Virus record (IMG/VR): IMGVR_UViG_3300005527_002139
Span: 34,041 to 98,040 of that record
From: a virus
DNA length: 64,000 nt
Reading direction: 5' to 3' (one strand)
Part shown: one piece after another, positions 56,963 to 64,000 of the stretch
Position numbering within the stretch: position 1 is the stretch's first letter
Layout of the letters: each line of letters opens with the position of its first letter
Position numbers and translations under genes: made by a program
The notes under the pieces: model-generated
Seen by the model: only the letters and a program-made list of their open reading frames with translations
What the model was told of the DNA's origin: nothing
Database searches by the model: none

Positions 56963-57653
56963 CGATGTTAGGGAACAGCATGTCTGTGCAAAACTTATCA
57001 ACGTCTGCTTCATTTAAACCTAAACTTTTCATTACGTTAGGAGTATGGGGATTCTGTCGCTGATTGTGACAGTACCAATTCTGTGCTTTGATGGTTTCAT
57101 CAACACCGCATGTATTTTGGAATCCGCTGATTTCATCAAAATATGCATGAAGATTGTTAAGTGCTATGTTTATAATTGCAACTGCTTCTTCTTCGGTGTT
57201 TACGTTGCCGGCAGCTAACATTTTGTCTGTAAAGATATTCTTAGCCCACTGAGGCAACTCTCTTTGTTTTTTTGGAATAAAATTTTCTACACTATCTTTG
57301 TAGCCTAATATCATAGGATGATCTGCACCACCGCTTGACGGACTAAAATCGTGGAATGCTCCAGTCATCTTATTTTTGCCGGCAATAACATCAAAGCCGT
57401 ATATAGGTCCACCGTTGGTTAGTTCTGGAAACACGCATACATGCATCATCCATAGACCTTTAGTGACTCTAGCATCAACTACATCTATGTGAGCTCTGCG
57501 TACATACTGATTAGACCATACCCTATTAATCCATCCTGAATCGGGTTGATTAAAGTGTTCCATTCCATCTTCGTGTACTTCATTAGCCTGTTGGTCAAAA
57601 ACTGCTATGATGTCGTCTTTACACTTGATCAGATGATTCCAAATAATGCTCAA
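56958..57653 (-). CDS. pcyX: PcyX/PcyA-type ferredoxin-dependent bilin reductase
   Basis: 231 residues, probably from a TTG start at 57653 inside the heme oxygenase gene. FDBR signature: WMMHVCVFPELTNGGPIYGF followed by DVIAGKNKMTGAFHDFSP, giving the catalytic His and Asp. The last third (AYFDEISGF, NWYCHNQRQNPHT) also matches. The family reduces biliverdin to phycobilins. The tight ho1-pcyX pairing is known from marine phages. Confidence 0.9.
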   Translation of the reverse strand: MSIIWNHLIKCKDDIIAVFDQQANEVHEDGMEHFNQPDSGWINRVWSNQYVRRAHIDVVDARVTKGLWMMHVCVFPELTNGGPIYGFDVIAGKNKMTGAFHDFSPSSGGADHPMILGYKDSVENFIPKKQRELPQWAKNIFTDKMLAAGNVNTEEEAVAIINIALNNLHAYFDEISGFQNTCGVDETIKAQNWYCHNQRQNPHTPNVMKSLGLNEADVDKFCTDMLFPNIV

Positions 57654-58191
57654 TGTCTAACTCCATTAGTTCTTGAAATAATTTAGTGCTTGACTCAAAT
57701 ACATACTTTGCTTCTTCGGCCATGCTGTCTTTTGTCTTAGCTCTAATTAGTTCTTTGAGCTTATCTTTGTCTGTATTGAACTGATACATTCGACCTTGAC
57801 CAGGAACCATCTTTGCAATCATTTGGCCGCCGCTTAAATCTCCCATGTGTAGTACATAGATATGTGCCATAAGTGCGTCAGCATCAATCATTATGTTTCG
57901 CATGTGATTGATGTATTCTATAGTACTAGGTACTATAACTGGCTGAACATCTTTTGTCCAAAGTTCTGCAAAATCTTCTTCAATTTTCAGTTTACGTCTG
58001 ATATCTGGTAAATCACTGAGTAGGCCTTGTGCGCCTGCAAGTGCTTCTAATAGATCATATTTTTTATGTTGATTCCACAAGTATGTGGCATATAGTTCGG
58101 GATTAATTTTACCGCTTACGATAACTTTTACAAATGCTTGGCGTTCAGCATTTGTATGTTGTTCTTTTGTAAGTTCTTTTAAATTGCTCAT
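57619..58191 (-). CDS. ho1: Heme oxygenase
   Basis: 190 residues. Proximal His in TKEQHTNAERQAF, and the distal-helix HMGDLSGGQMIAKMVPG motif near residue 118. Opens heme to biliverdin, releasing iron and CO. Overlaps the bilin reductase by 35 nt, so the two are made together. Confidence 0.93.
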   Translation of the reverse strand: MSNLKELTKEQHTNAERQAFVKVIVSGKINPELYATYLWNQHKKYDLLEALAGAQGLLSDLPDIRRKLKIEEDFAELWTKDVQPVIVPSTIEYINHMRNIMIDADALMAHIYVLHMGDLSGGQMIAKMVPGQGRMYQFNTDKDKLKELIRAKTKDSMAEEAKYVFESSTKLFQELMELDIEHYLESSDQV

Positions 58192-58493
58192 TCTTTTTCT
58201 AACCTAATCTGCAAGGGAAATCCCTTGTCTCTTGAAGCTACAGTAGTTTCTACACTTTTTTGTTCTGCAATTTCGTATGAGTATATACCAACTACTGCAC
58301 TACCTTCGCTGTGAATTTGAAGTGTAAGTGCTTCTGCACTAGTTTGGCTATGTTTAAAAGTTTTCACTAAAACTTCTATTACCCATTCAATTGGGGTAAC
58401 ATCATCGTTAATAAAAATAACTTTGTATTTGGCCGGCTCTTGAGTGATCTGTTTAATTTTTTCGTCAATTTGGATATCTGCTAAAGTACTCAT
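58188..58493 (-). CDS. clpS: ClpS adaptor
   Basis: 101 residues with the ClpS core: YKVIFINDDVTPIEWVIEVL, then LTLQIHSEGSAVVGIYSYEI. It binds N-degrons and hands them to ClpAP. The ND pair that reads N-termini is present. Together with the phage ClpP it suggests control of host N-end-rule proteolysis. Confidence 0.92.
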   Translation of the reverse strand: MSTLADIQIDEKIKQITQEPAKYKVIFINDDVTPIEWVIEVLVKTFKHSQTSAEALTLQIHSEGSAVVGIYSYEIAEQKSVETTVASRDKGFPLQIRLEKE

Positions 58494-58511
58494 TTATGTC
58501 TCCTAGGTTAA

Positions 58512-58538
58512 AATAGGGGGAGGGTTAACTCCCCCTAG
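58512..58538 (-). terminator. Terminator/attenuator between hsp20 and clpS
   Basis: AGGGGGAG-TTAACC-CTCCCCCT then ATTTT on the minus strand. Confidence 0.7.
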
Positions 58539-58542
58539 ACTG

Positions 58543-59007
58543 TTACTCGCTGTCTATAGTTAGTGCTTCAACTTTAGAAGGTGCTTGAATAGCAATCTTC
58601 TTAGGTTGTAGTGCTTCTGGAACTTCACGCTTCAAACTAATGTTGAGCATGCCTAGTTCTAGTGTAGCACCTTCTACTTCAACATGGTCAGCAAGAGTAA
58701 ATTCTCTACGGAAATTGCGAGCACCAATTCCTTTGTGTAGATAATTTACTGTGTCATCTCCCTTCGGAGAGGTCCCCTCAATGCGTAGGATATTTTTGTC
58801 CTTGGTAATTTCCAAGTCATCCATACTGAACCCAGCGACTGCGATACTAATTGTATAGTCGTCTTCGCTTAGTTGTGCAATGTTGTATGGAGGATATCCC
58901 TGCGATGCTGAGTTAGCAAATTGTCTTTCTAACTCATTGAACATTCTATCGAATCCGATAGTAGCTCTGTGAAATGAGGGTAAGTCTAGAGTTGTAAGTC
59001 TTGTCAT
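58543..59007 (-). CDS. Small heat-shock protein Hsp20
   Basis: 154 residues; alpha-crystallin domain YTISIAVAGFSMDDLEITKD to LELGMLNISLKREVP, starting FDRMFNELERQF as in IbpA. Holdase chaperone; hsp20 is a hallmark gene of T4-like cyanophages and relatives. Confidence 0.93.
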   Translation of the reverse strand: MTRLTTLDLPSFHRATIGFDRMFNELERQFANSASQGYPPYNIAQLSEDDYTISIAVAGFSMDDLEITKDKNILRIEGTSPKGDDTVNYLHKGIGARNFRREFTLADHVEVEGATLELGMLNISLKREVPEALQPKKIAIQAPSKVEALTIDSE

Positions 59008-59035
59008 AATTTTCTCCTTATAATAAGCAAGATTT

Positions 59036-59064
59036 AATATTGAGCCCGATTATCGGCGCTCAAG
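59036..59064 (-). terminator. Hairpin between guaC and hsp20
   Basis: TTGAGC..GCTCAA with inner CCGAT/ATCGG; followed by TATTAAA. Terminator-like. Confidence 0.5.
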
Positions 59065-59065
59065 T

Positions 59066-60232
59066 TTATTTACCATTGCTTGCATAAACAGCATTAAATT
59101 GCTGAGTTACACGAACAAAGGTTGTGCATTTGCTAAGTTGCTTTAGCGTCTTAGCGCCTGCATACGTACAGGTACTACGCAAACCGCCTAGTATGTCCTG
59201 TACAGTATTTAGTACCTTACCTTTATAAGGTACTAAAACTTCTCGCCCTTCGGCGCTACGGTATTCTTTTAAACCACCAAAATGTTTTAGGTTGGCTGCT
59301 TCAGAACTCATACCATAAAATTCTACAAATTTCTTTTCTTCTATTTTGCAGCCAGTCCATGTCCACTCTGACTGCCCGTCTTCTAGGATACGCTGTCGGG
59401 CCTGTAACTCGTTAGTTTCGTAGAGTCTTGTAATGACTTCTCCGCCGCCTTCATCGTGTCCAGCCAGCATCCCTCCGAGCATAACAAAATCCGCTCCTGC
59501 GGCAAATGCCTTGGCGACATCTCCTGGACAGGTACAACCCCCGTCTGCAATAATATGTCCCCCCAAACCATGAGCAGCATCAGCACACTCCATAACAGCA
59601 CTAAGCTGAGGATAGCCAACGCCAGTTTGAATACGAGTTGTGCAAACGCTCCCAGGACCAATGCCCACTTTAATAATATCTGCTCCACTTAAAATTAACT
59701 CCTCAGTCATTTCGCCTGTCACTACATTGCCAGCAATGATTACGATTTCTGGATATGCTTCACGAAGCTTTCTAATAAAAGTTGCAAACCGCTCGGAATA
59801 GCCGTTAGCAACATCCACACAAACGTATTTAATGTTTGTTAGTGTTTCGCTGTACACATTAGCAAACTTATCGTAGTCAGCTTGTGTAATTCCCATTGAG
59901 TATGCTACTCGATGAGTTCTATAATATTCATCTGCATTAAAGAAGTCAATTAATTCTTCTGCACTATATGTCTTAACTAGACATGTAAACATGCCTTCAT
60001 GTGCAAGAATGTCTGCCATAGCAAACGTACCAACTCCGTCCATATTAGCAGCCATGATTGGAACACCAGTGTATTGATATTCTTCCCAATTTTCGTGCTC
60101 AAAAGCAGGACTGTAATTTCTAAATTTAAACTTACGGAATAAGTCTACTTCCTGCCGAGAGCCTAATGTACTACGCTTAGGACGAATTAACACATCTTTG
60201 TAGTCTAACTTTATATCTTGTTCAATTCTCAT
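59066..60232 (-). CDS. guaC: GMP reductase (IMPDH/GMPR family)
   Basis: 388 residues. Catalytic loop [20 protein letters not shown] (Cys near residue 198), [35 protein letters not shown], and FYGMSSEAA. The GMPR-type order and lack of a CBS domain favour GMP reductase over IMP dehydrogenase. Converts GMP to IMP, which could rebalance purines for AT-rich DNA. Confidence 0.88.
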   Translation of the reverse strand: MRIEQDIKLDYKDVLIRPKRSTLGSRQEVDLFRKFKFRNYSPAFEHENWEEYQYTGVPIMAANMDGVGTFAMADILAHEGMFTCLVKTYSAEELIDFFNADEYYRTHRVAYSMGITQADYDKFANVYSETLTNIKYVCVDVANGYSERFATFIRKLREAYPEIVIIAGNVVTGEMTEELILSGADIIKVGIGPGSVCTTRIQTGVGYPQLSAVMECADAAHGLGGHIIADGGCTCPGDVAKAFAAGADFVMLGGMLAGHDEGGGEVITRLYETNELQARQRILEDGQSEWTWTGCKIEEKKFVEFYGMSSEAANLKHFGGLKEYRSAEGREVLVPYKGKVLNTVQDILGGLRSTCTYAGAKTLKQLSKCTTFVRVTQQFNAVYASNGK

Positions 60233-60807
60233 TGTTTTTCGCCGTAGTTAAATGATATACTGATTCTATCTGAGTTTGATTTATTACTCTGTACGCTGTG
60301 TTTGAGCCAACCTGGAAATATATACAGAGCACCTGATTTAGAGGCATAGGTAGCCCTAGTACTTGTGTAATAGGTTCCTTTTTCTACTTGAGTAGGAATA
60401 TGGTATTCGCCGTTGTCTGATCGTTCAAACTGAATATTACCTTGTCCCTCTTGAGCATCAACATAGTAAACTCCACTTAATACGCTATTAGTATGATTGT
60501 GGAGATGATTGTAGGCATTTGGTGGATTAATATTAATCCATATATTATATAATTCTAATTGCGGCAGACCAACTTGTCTTGCACATCCTGAAATTTCTAA
60601 TCCAATAGCTTCTACTAGCGCATCAACATCAGCGTTATCACCTGATTTAATATCGCTACTTTGATAACCCCCAAAGTTGCTAATAACTCTACCTGGATCA
60701 GTTTTTTGTCTTTCATACGCAAACCGTTTTAATTCAGCGTTGTTACCAAAGTGTGTCATAGACGACCATATGACACTAGGAAACCACAATTCTGTGTGCA
60801 TTGCCAT
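60229..60807 (-). CDS. 2OG-Fe(II) oxygenase-like phage protein (PF13759 type)
   Basis: 192 residues with [20 protein letters not shown] (metal-binding His and Asp/Asn region), [10 protein letters not shown] and [20 protein letters not shown] (distal His). Standard in T4-like cyanophages; substrate unknown. Confidence 0.82.
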   Translation of the reverse strand: MAMHTELWFPSVIWSSMTHFGNNAELKRFAYERQKTDPGRVISNFGGYQSSDIKSGDNADVDALVEAIGLEISGCARQVGLPQLELYNIWININPPNAYNHLHNHTNSVLSGVYYVDAQEGQGNIQFERSDNGEYHIPTQVEKGTYYTSTRATYASKSGALYIFPGWLKHSVQSNKSNSDRISISFNYGEKQ

Positions 60808-60810
60808 ATG

Positions 60811-61050
60811 TTACTTTCTTGGCTTTATATTAAAAGGATCTTGTGATAGTTTTTTAAGCCAGCGCGATCTTGCCGCCGCTTTTGCTTTTTTTCTAGCTGT
60901 AGTTGGTTTTTCGTAGAACTCTTTATCTCTAAGATCTTGCAAGAGACCGCTGTCTTCTACTTTCCTTTTGAACCTTCGTAGAGCTCCGTTAACATCATCA
61001 TTACGAACTTCAACTCGAAGTCCTTTAAGTTCTGATTTTTGATACCTCAA
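60811..61050 (-). CDS. rpsU: Ribosomal protein bS21
   Basis: 79 residues. VRNDDVNGALRRFKRKVEDS then KPTTARKKAKAAARSRWLKK follow bS21 closely. bS21 sits near the anti-Shine-Dalgarno. Phage copies are known in some aquatic phages and may bias initiation to phage mRNAs. With IF-1 this gives two initiation proteins. Confidence 0.92.
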   Translation of the reverse strand: MRYQKSELKGLRVEVRNDDVNGALRRFKRKVEDSGLLQDLRDKEFYEKPTTARKKAKAAARSRWLKKLSQDPFNIKPRK

Positions 61051-61051
61051 A

Positions 61052-61429
61052 CTAATCTCCTAATTTACCAGATAAAAAGTCTAGATTAAAAATTCTATTC
61101 TTACTGATTATATTATATAAGTTATCGCTACCATTTGTCAACCAATAGGTTTTATCTTTGGCTATAAAGTAAGCTACTAGATCTCTAATCTTTGTATCGC
61201 AATTGTCAATGTCTAATATGACACAGTCTGCTTTGTAAAAACAATCAAATAACCATTCAGGTTCGTGATCGTCTTCTTTTTCGTAAAGGTAAACTATAAC
61301 GGGTTTATCAAAACTTTCTATTAGGTCTTGGAACTGAGATTTGATTACTGCACTAGGGTATACTAGCAAAAAACTATATTCCTGGCTGTAGTATTTGTCT
61401 GGTGGTGTAACTAAAGTAATATCACTCAT
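61052..61429 (-). CDS. Conserved-type phage protein, unknown
   Basis: 125 residues, alpha/beta: FLLVYPSAVIKSQFQDLIES, PVIVYLYEKEDDHEPEWLFD, ADCVILDIDNCDTKIRDLVA. The Rossmann-like pattern resembles other cyanophage proteins; no function known. Confidence 0.65.
   Translation of the reverse strand: MSDITLVTPPDKYYSQEYSFLLVYPSAVIKSQFQDLIESFDKPVIVYLYEKEDDHEPEWLFDCFYKADCVILDIDNCDTKIRDLVAYFIAKDKTYWLTNGSDNLYNIISKNRIFNLDFLSGKLGD
61112..61141 (-). promoter_or_regulatory. Sigma-70-type promoter (TTGACA-N18-TATAAT) inside upstream gene
   Basis: Perfect hexamers, spacer 18 nt, pointing at rpsU (start 61050). Confidence 0.6.
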
Positions 61430-62840
61430 CTTTGGATCTTATGCTTTTCCAGATTGCTGTTTGTTTTTTTTGTTCTTCATTCTGTATGTATCCCACAGTA
61501 GGATTTTGCTCAACATCGTTTGATTCAACTGTTTCCAAAGTCACTTGCTGATCTTTATCCTTCATCATATAGGTTTTTTTAGCTTGTGCTCTACCTACAT
61601 AATCTTCCCAGGGAAGTTTGTTTATCTTGCCATCGAGATAAAGTTGTTTAAAAAATTTAAGACTTAGATTTGGATTATCTTCTTTCCAATCATGCTTGGC
61701 TTGATTCCATTCTTCTAAATTATCTAAAGCATCTAACTGCTCTTTAGTTAGGCGAAATTCTTCCGATGATTCTATAAGTTTTTTTTTAGACAGATCTTCA
61801 GGCTGATCTACATTGGTAGCTTCAACCTTAGGTTGAGGATCTTCTTTAGTTTCTTCTTGTTCTATCTTAGTTATTGTTTCTACTTTTGGTTCAGATTCTT
61901 GCTTGTCAAAATCAATAAATTCTAGTTCTTCTTTTTCAATCTCTGCTATTAATCGATTGCCTTCTTCTATGTCAGGCTGAGAAACTATAGGTTCTGTAAC
62001 AGTAGGAAGCTCTTCATCTTCTTTTAGTATCGGCCCTCTGATACCGTCTGAGAAATCATATTCATCTCTTAACTTATCTTTATTTTCTCTATACCACTGC
62101 CAAGTCATCTGTGCGCCTAATAACATTAATATTGCCAGTGGGTCAAACACAAATACAATTATTATAATAACCCATGTTACTGCACGTTCTAGCAAATTAG
62201 CATCAGGATTATCTCCGTACAGTAGGGCCGCTATGTATTTGATTGGGCCTACTTCTGCTTCAACTTTGCGTACCTCGGCAGCAATAGGCGCTCTTTCTTC
62301 GCTAAGGGCGGCAATAGTTTTCTGTTCGGCCGCAATCTCAGATTGAAGGCGGACACGTTCTTTTTGTTGTGCTCTTCGGATTGCAACAGCTTTGTCGGCA
62401 CCTTTTTCATCATTGCTTCGACCCATAACTTGGTCCACAGCTTCATCCATCTGTCTAAGCGCCTTCCGGTTCGCATCTATATTGTCCTTTGCCGTTTTGA
62501 TTTTTTCATCGTAAATAGCTATCTTGCTTTGGACATCGCCACTTACAATATTTTGATCCAAATGTGCTTTGCTTAAGAAACCAAATATTCCCATGCTAGT
62601 AATGACCATGAGTACTATTACTGCGGCACTCATGTACACTTTCATTCCTAAAGGTATCTTAGTCCAATATGCTTTGAGCCAACTTGCGGCAACTAACTTA
62701 GATATTTCTAATGTAGTGCCCATAACAACAATGGGCCAAAATGCCGCGGCAAATACTGCGGTAAGACCTATAACGCTGTAGTATATGGCCACTGCTGATA
62801 GAGTTAGGCCGGATAGTGCAAGTAAGATAGCAAATATCAT
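61422..62840 (-). CDS. Large membrane protein with periplasmic or cytoplasmic coiled coil
   Basis: 472 residues: two hydrophobic helices at 1-45, one near 68-90, a long coiled coil (100-195), another helix (220-245), then an acidic Glu/Lys/Gln-rich tail. It resembles large membrane proteins of pelagiphages and cyanophages with no known role. A GATAAATAC box ends 5 nt before the ATG. Confidence 0.7.
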   Translation of the reverse strand: MIFAILLALSGLTLSAVAIYYSVIGLTAVFAAAFWPIVVMGTTLEISKLVAASWLKAYWTKIPLGMKVYMSAAVIVLMVITSMGIFGFLSKAHLDQNIVSGDVQSKIAIYDEKIKTAKDNIDANRKALRQMDEAVDQVMGRSNDEKGADKAVAIRRAQQKERVRLQSEIAAEQKTIAALSEERAPIAAEVRKVEAEVGPIKYIAALLYGDNPDANLLERAVTWVIIIIVFVFDPLAILMLLGAQMTWQWYRENKDKLRDEYDFSDGIRGPILKEDEELPTVTEPIVSQPDIEEGNRLIAEIEKEELEFIDFDKQESEPKVETITKIEQEETKEDPQPKVEATNVDQPEDLSKKKLIESSEEFRLTKEQLDALDNLEEWNQAKHDWKEDNPNLSLKFFKQLYLDGKINKLPWEDYVGRAQAKKTYMMKDKDQQVTLETVESNDVEQNPTVGYIQNEEQKKQTAIWKSIRSKDE

Positions 62841-62845
62841 AAGTA

Positions 62846-62854
62846 GTATTTATC
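62846..62854 (-). promoter_or_regulatory. Late promoter box (GATAAATAC), leaderless arrangement
   Basis: 5 nt before the ATG at 62840. Confidence 0.45.
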
Positions 62855-62856
62855 GC

Positions 62857-63279
62857 TTATCCATGCACGAATTTCCAAGTCTTACCTTGTAGGCAGGCCT
62901 CTTCTCTAAAACTTTTTGGATTGCCTTTGTACCAGATAGTAGAATGTAATACTGTACATGTGTTTGGTTTTATAATGGATACTCGAACTTCACCTCTTGC
63001 CGAACTAGTCTTGCTAAACCATTTGCAAGATTCGCCCACAGAAATTTCATCAAGTGCGAAATATACGCAACGTTCATGTTCTGCTCGATCTTCTGTTGGG
63101 ACAGAATAAGCTGTGTACTTGCCCCAGTTATAAAGAATGTTAATAGAGCTTCCTGGATTTGAATAAGTCCGAGCTGTACTAACATCTCCGTAATACGGAG
63201 TTGATGAACAGGCTGTTAAACTAATTAAACTCAGGATGCCAAGAACCATCCGGATGTTGGCAAAGGATGCCTTGAACAT
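62857..63279 (-). CDS. Lipoprotein
   Basis: 140 residues. Signal peptide with lipobox LTACSS (Cys24). CVYFALDEISVGESCKWFSK and NTCTVLHSTIWYKG give four more cysteines. Overlaps the upstream lipoprotein gene by 59 nt in another frame. Function unknown. Confidence 0.7.
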   Translation of the reverse strand: MFKASFANIRMVLGILSLISLTACSSTPYYGDVSTARTYSNPGSSINILYNWGKYTAYSVPTEDRAEHERCVYFALDEISVGESCKWFSKTSSARGEVRVSIIKPNTCTVLHSTIWYKGNPKSFREEACLQGKTWKFVHG

Positions 63280-63529
63280 TTTTATCTCGTCCTTTAATGT
63301 TAACTACAGTTTGGTAAGGGCGGCATTGTTTTGCAACACCTGCTTGTTTACGCCAATGCCCTGGCTTGTCAGAACATTCGACCTGTGTCTGGCTTTCTAC
63401 TCGCTCACCATTCTTTGTTTGAATGTTCTGAGTAGTATAACAGTACTGAGGTCCTTGATCAGCAACTTTGGTTGCTGAGGAGCAGCCAGATAGTATTACA
63501 ATTGCTCCTAGTAGGACTAGAGTTTTCAT
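63221..63529 (-). CDS. Small lipoprotein
   Basis: 102 residues. Lipobox LSGCSS (Cys16), then four cysteines in a compact domain ending PDGSWHPEFN. TAATG overlap with the gene upstream. Confidence 0.7.
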   Translation of the reverse strand: MKTLVLLGAIVILSGCSSATKVADQGPQYCYTTQNIQTKNGERVESQTQVECSDKPGHWRKQAGVAKQCRPYQTVVNIKGRDKNVQGILCQHPDGSWHPEFN

Positions 63530-64000
63530 TACTGCTTCCTAGCACTAGCTTCAGCTATGAGTTGATCGAATACGTTCTTTTTCATTTCAAGTCGAACAAA
63601 TGTATAGTGACGACCGTTCATTGTAAAATGACCTTTTTCGCTTTTTACATGCCTGCGAATTGCTGTGTCAGTAACCTTGTAAGAAATCATAGTACGAGTA
63701 GTCTTTACATCGTCTTTGATATCAATCACAGTTTCTGAATTAACAGAACCATTGATACGTTTGGCAAAGTTATTCATAGCGATTGCATCCATTTGTTCTT
63801 CAGATGCTTGAGAGTATTTTGACTCGCCTGCACCGCAAGCATAAACATAATCCTCTTTCCACCAGAACCAACCCTTAACACCTTCTTGCACACATTCCTG
63901 ATACCAGGTTGGTTGTGCGTAAGTCTTGCGTTCTGGAACGTCCTTCATTGAAGAACAAGCAGAAAGAACTGCAATAATTGGTAAAACTAAAAATGCCTTT
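63529..64000 (-). CDS. Lipoprotein, LPP20-like, partial at 5' end
   Basis: The frame runs past the first visible Met (63948) to the right edge. The 17 codons upstream read KAFLVLPIIAVLSACSS, a signal peptide with lipobox LSAC, so the true start lies outside the window. Mature part: WFWWKEDYVYACGAGESKYS then MDAIAMNNFAKRINGSVNSE, the pattern of LPP20/LPOB-type lipoproteins. Third lipoprotein in a row. Confidence 0.75.
   Translation of the reverse strand, partial: KAFLVLPIIAVLSACSSMKDVPERKTYAQPTWYQECVQEGVKGWFWWKEDYVYACGAGESKYSQASEEQMDAIAMNNFAKRINGSVNSETVIDIKDDVKTTRTMISYKVTDTAIRRHVKSEKGHFTMNGRHYTFVRLEMKKNVFDQLIAEASARKQ

Noticed and set aside
1-64000. CRISPR array
   Set aside because: No regularly spaced direct repeats of 20-40 nt with unique spacers were seen; the 15-bp repeats at 56.6 kb are contiguous and coding.
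1-64000. Insertion sequences or integrase/attachment site
   Set aside because: No transposase, integrase or terminal repeats were found; the genome piece looks strictly lytic.

Overview
The window is a piece of a large, AT-rich, tailed double-stranded DNA phage, most likely a T4-like myovirus of the kind found in aquatic metagenomes (cyanophage and pelagimyophage-like gene content). The evidence is tightly packed minus-strand genes with ATGA and TAATG stop/start overlaps, large virion-type fibre or baseplate proteins, T4-type TATAAATA late promoter motifs, an ATP-dependent DNA ligase, an endonuclease VII-like nuclease, cyanophage-type 2OG-Fe(II) oxygenases, Hsp20, and a very large tRNA array. 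The host is not identified. A perfect-length PqqA peptide hints at a PQQ-using Gram-negative host such as a methylotroph, but that is inference.

Layout. 1-8.1 kb: a giant virion protein running off the left edge, plus small genes. 8.2-19.9 kb: DNA repair (UvsE, ATP ligase, endonuclease VII-like), QueD, a glycosyltransferase, a second fibre-like protein, a (p)ppGpp hydrolase-like HD protein, two P-loop/phosphoesterase enzymes and a tyrosine-phosphatase-like protein. 20.0-28.5 kb: an RNA region with about 28 tRNA genes. The minus-strand tRNAs cover all 20 amino acids. They are interleaved with several structured, apparently non-coding elements, including a ~1.2 kb densely folded RNA (about 25.55-26.77 kb) with its own promoter, GNRA hairpins and an embedded tRNA-Asn. 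A Bax-inhibitor-1 homologue, an RNA polymerase omega subunit and small ORFs lie between the tRNAs. 28.5-44.8 kb: ClpP, a TilS-like tRNA lysidine synthetase, many small conserved phage proteins, two HExxH proteins, an SPFH lipoprotein, an HNH protein, a DGQHR-like protein, IF-1 and an AbrB-type protein. 44.8-46.6 kb: pqqA as its own transcription unit, then AhpD / SGNH hydrolase / AhpC. 46.7-55.2 kb: small membrane proteins, including a plus-strand holin-like pair, a CHASE2 class III nucleotide cyclase, and a curli-like export module (FecR-domain protein, curlin-repeat protein, CsgG fused to an SH3 domain, CsgF). 55.3-64 kb: a repeat-containing large protein, a bilin cassette (heme oxygenase plus PcyX-type reductase), ClpS, Hsp20, GMP reductase, ribosomal protein bS21, a large coiled-coil membrane protein and a run of lipoproteins.

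How it works together. The phage appears equipped to take over translation and transcription (tRNAs for all amino acids, TilS, IF-1, bS21, omega), proteolysis and folding (ClpP, ClpS, Hsp20), stringent-response signalling, redox and cofactor metabolism (AhpC/D, PqqA, heme to bilin), and the cell envelope (curli pore, SPFH, cyclase, lipoproteins). Two promoter classes recur: near-consensus TTGACA-N17-TATAAT boxes before metabolic genes and RNA genes, and TAAATAC / TATAAATA boxes before virion and envelope genes. Several of both lie only 3-6 nt from the ATG, predicting leaderless mRNAs. All assignments come from reading the sequence; no database search was run.
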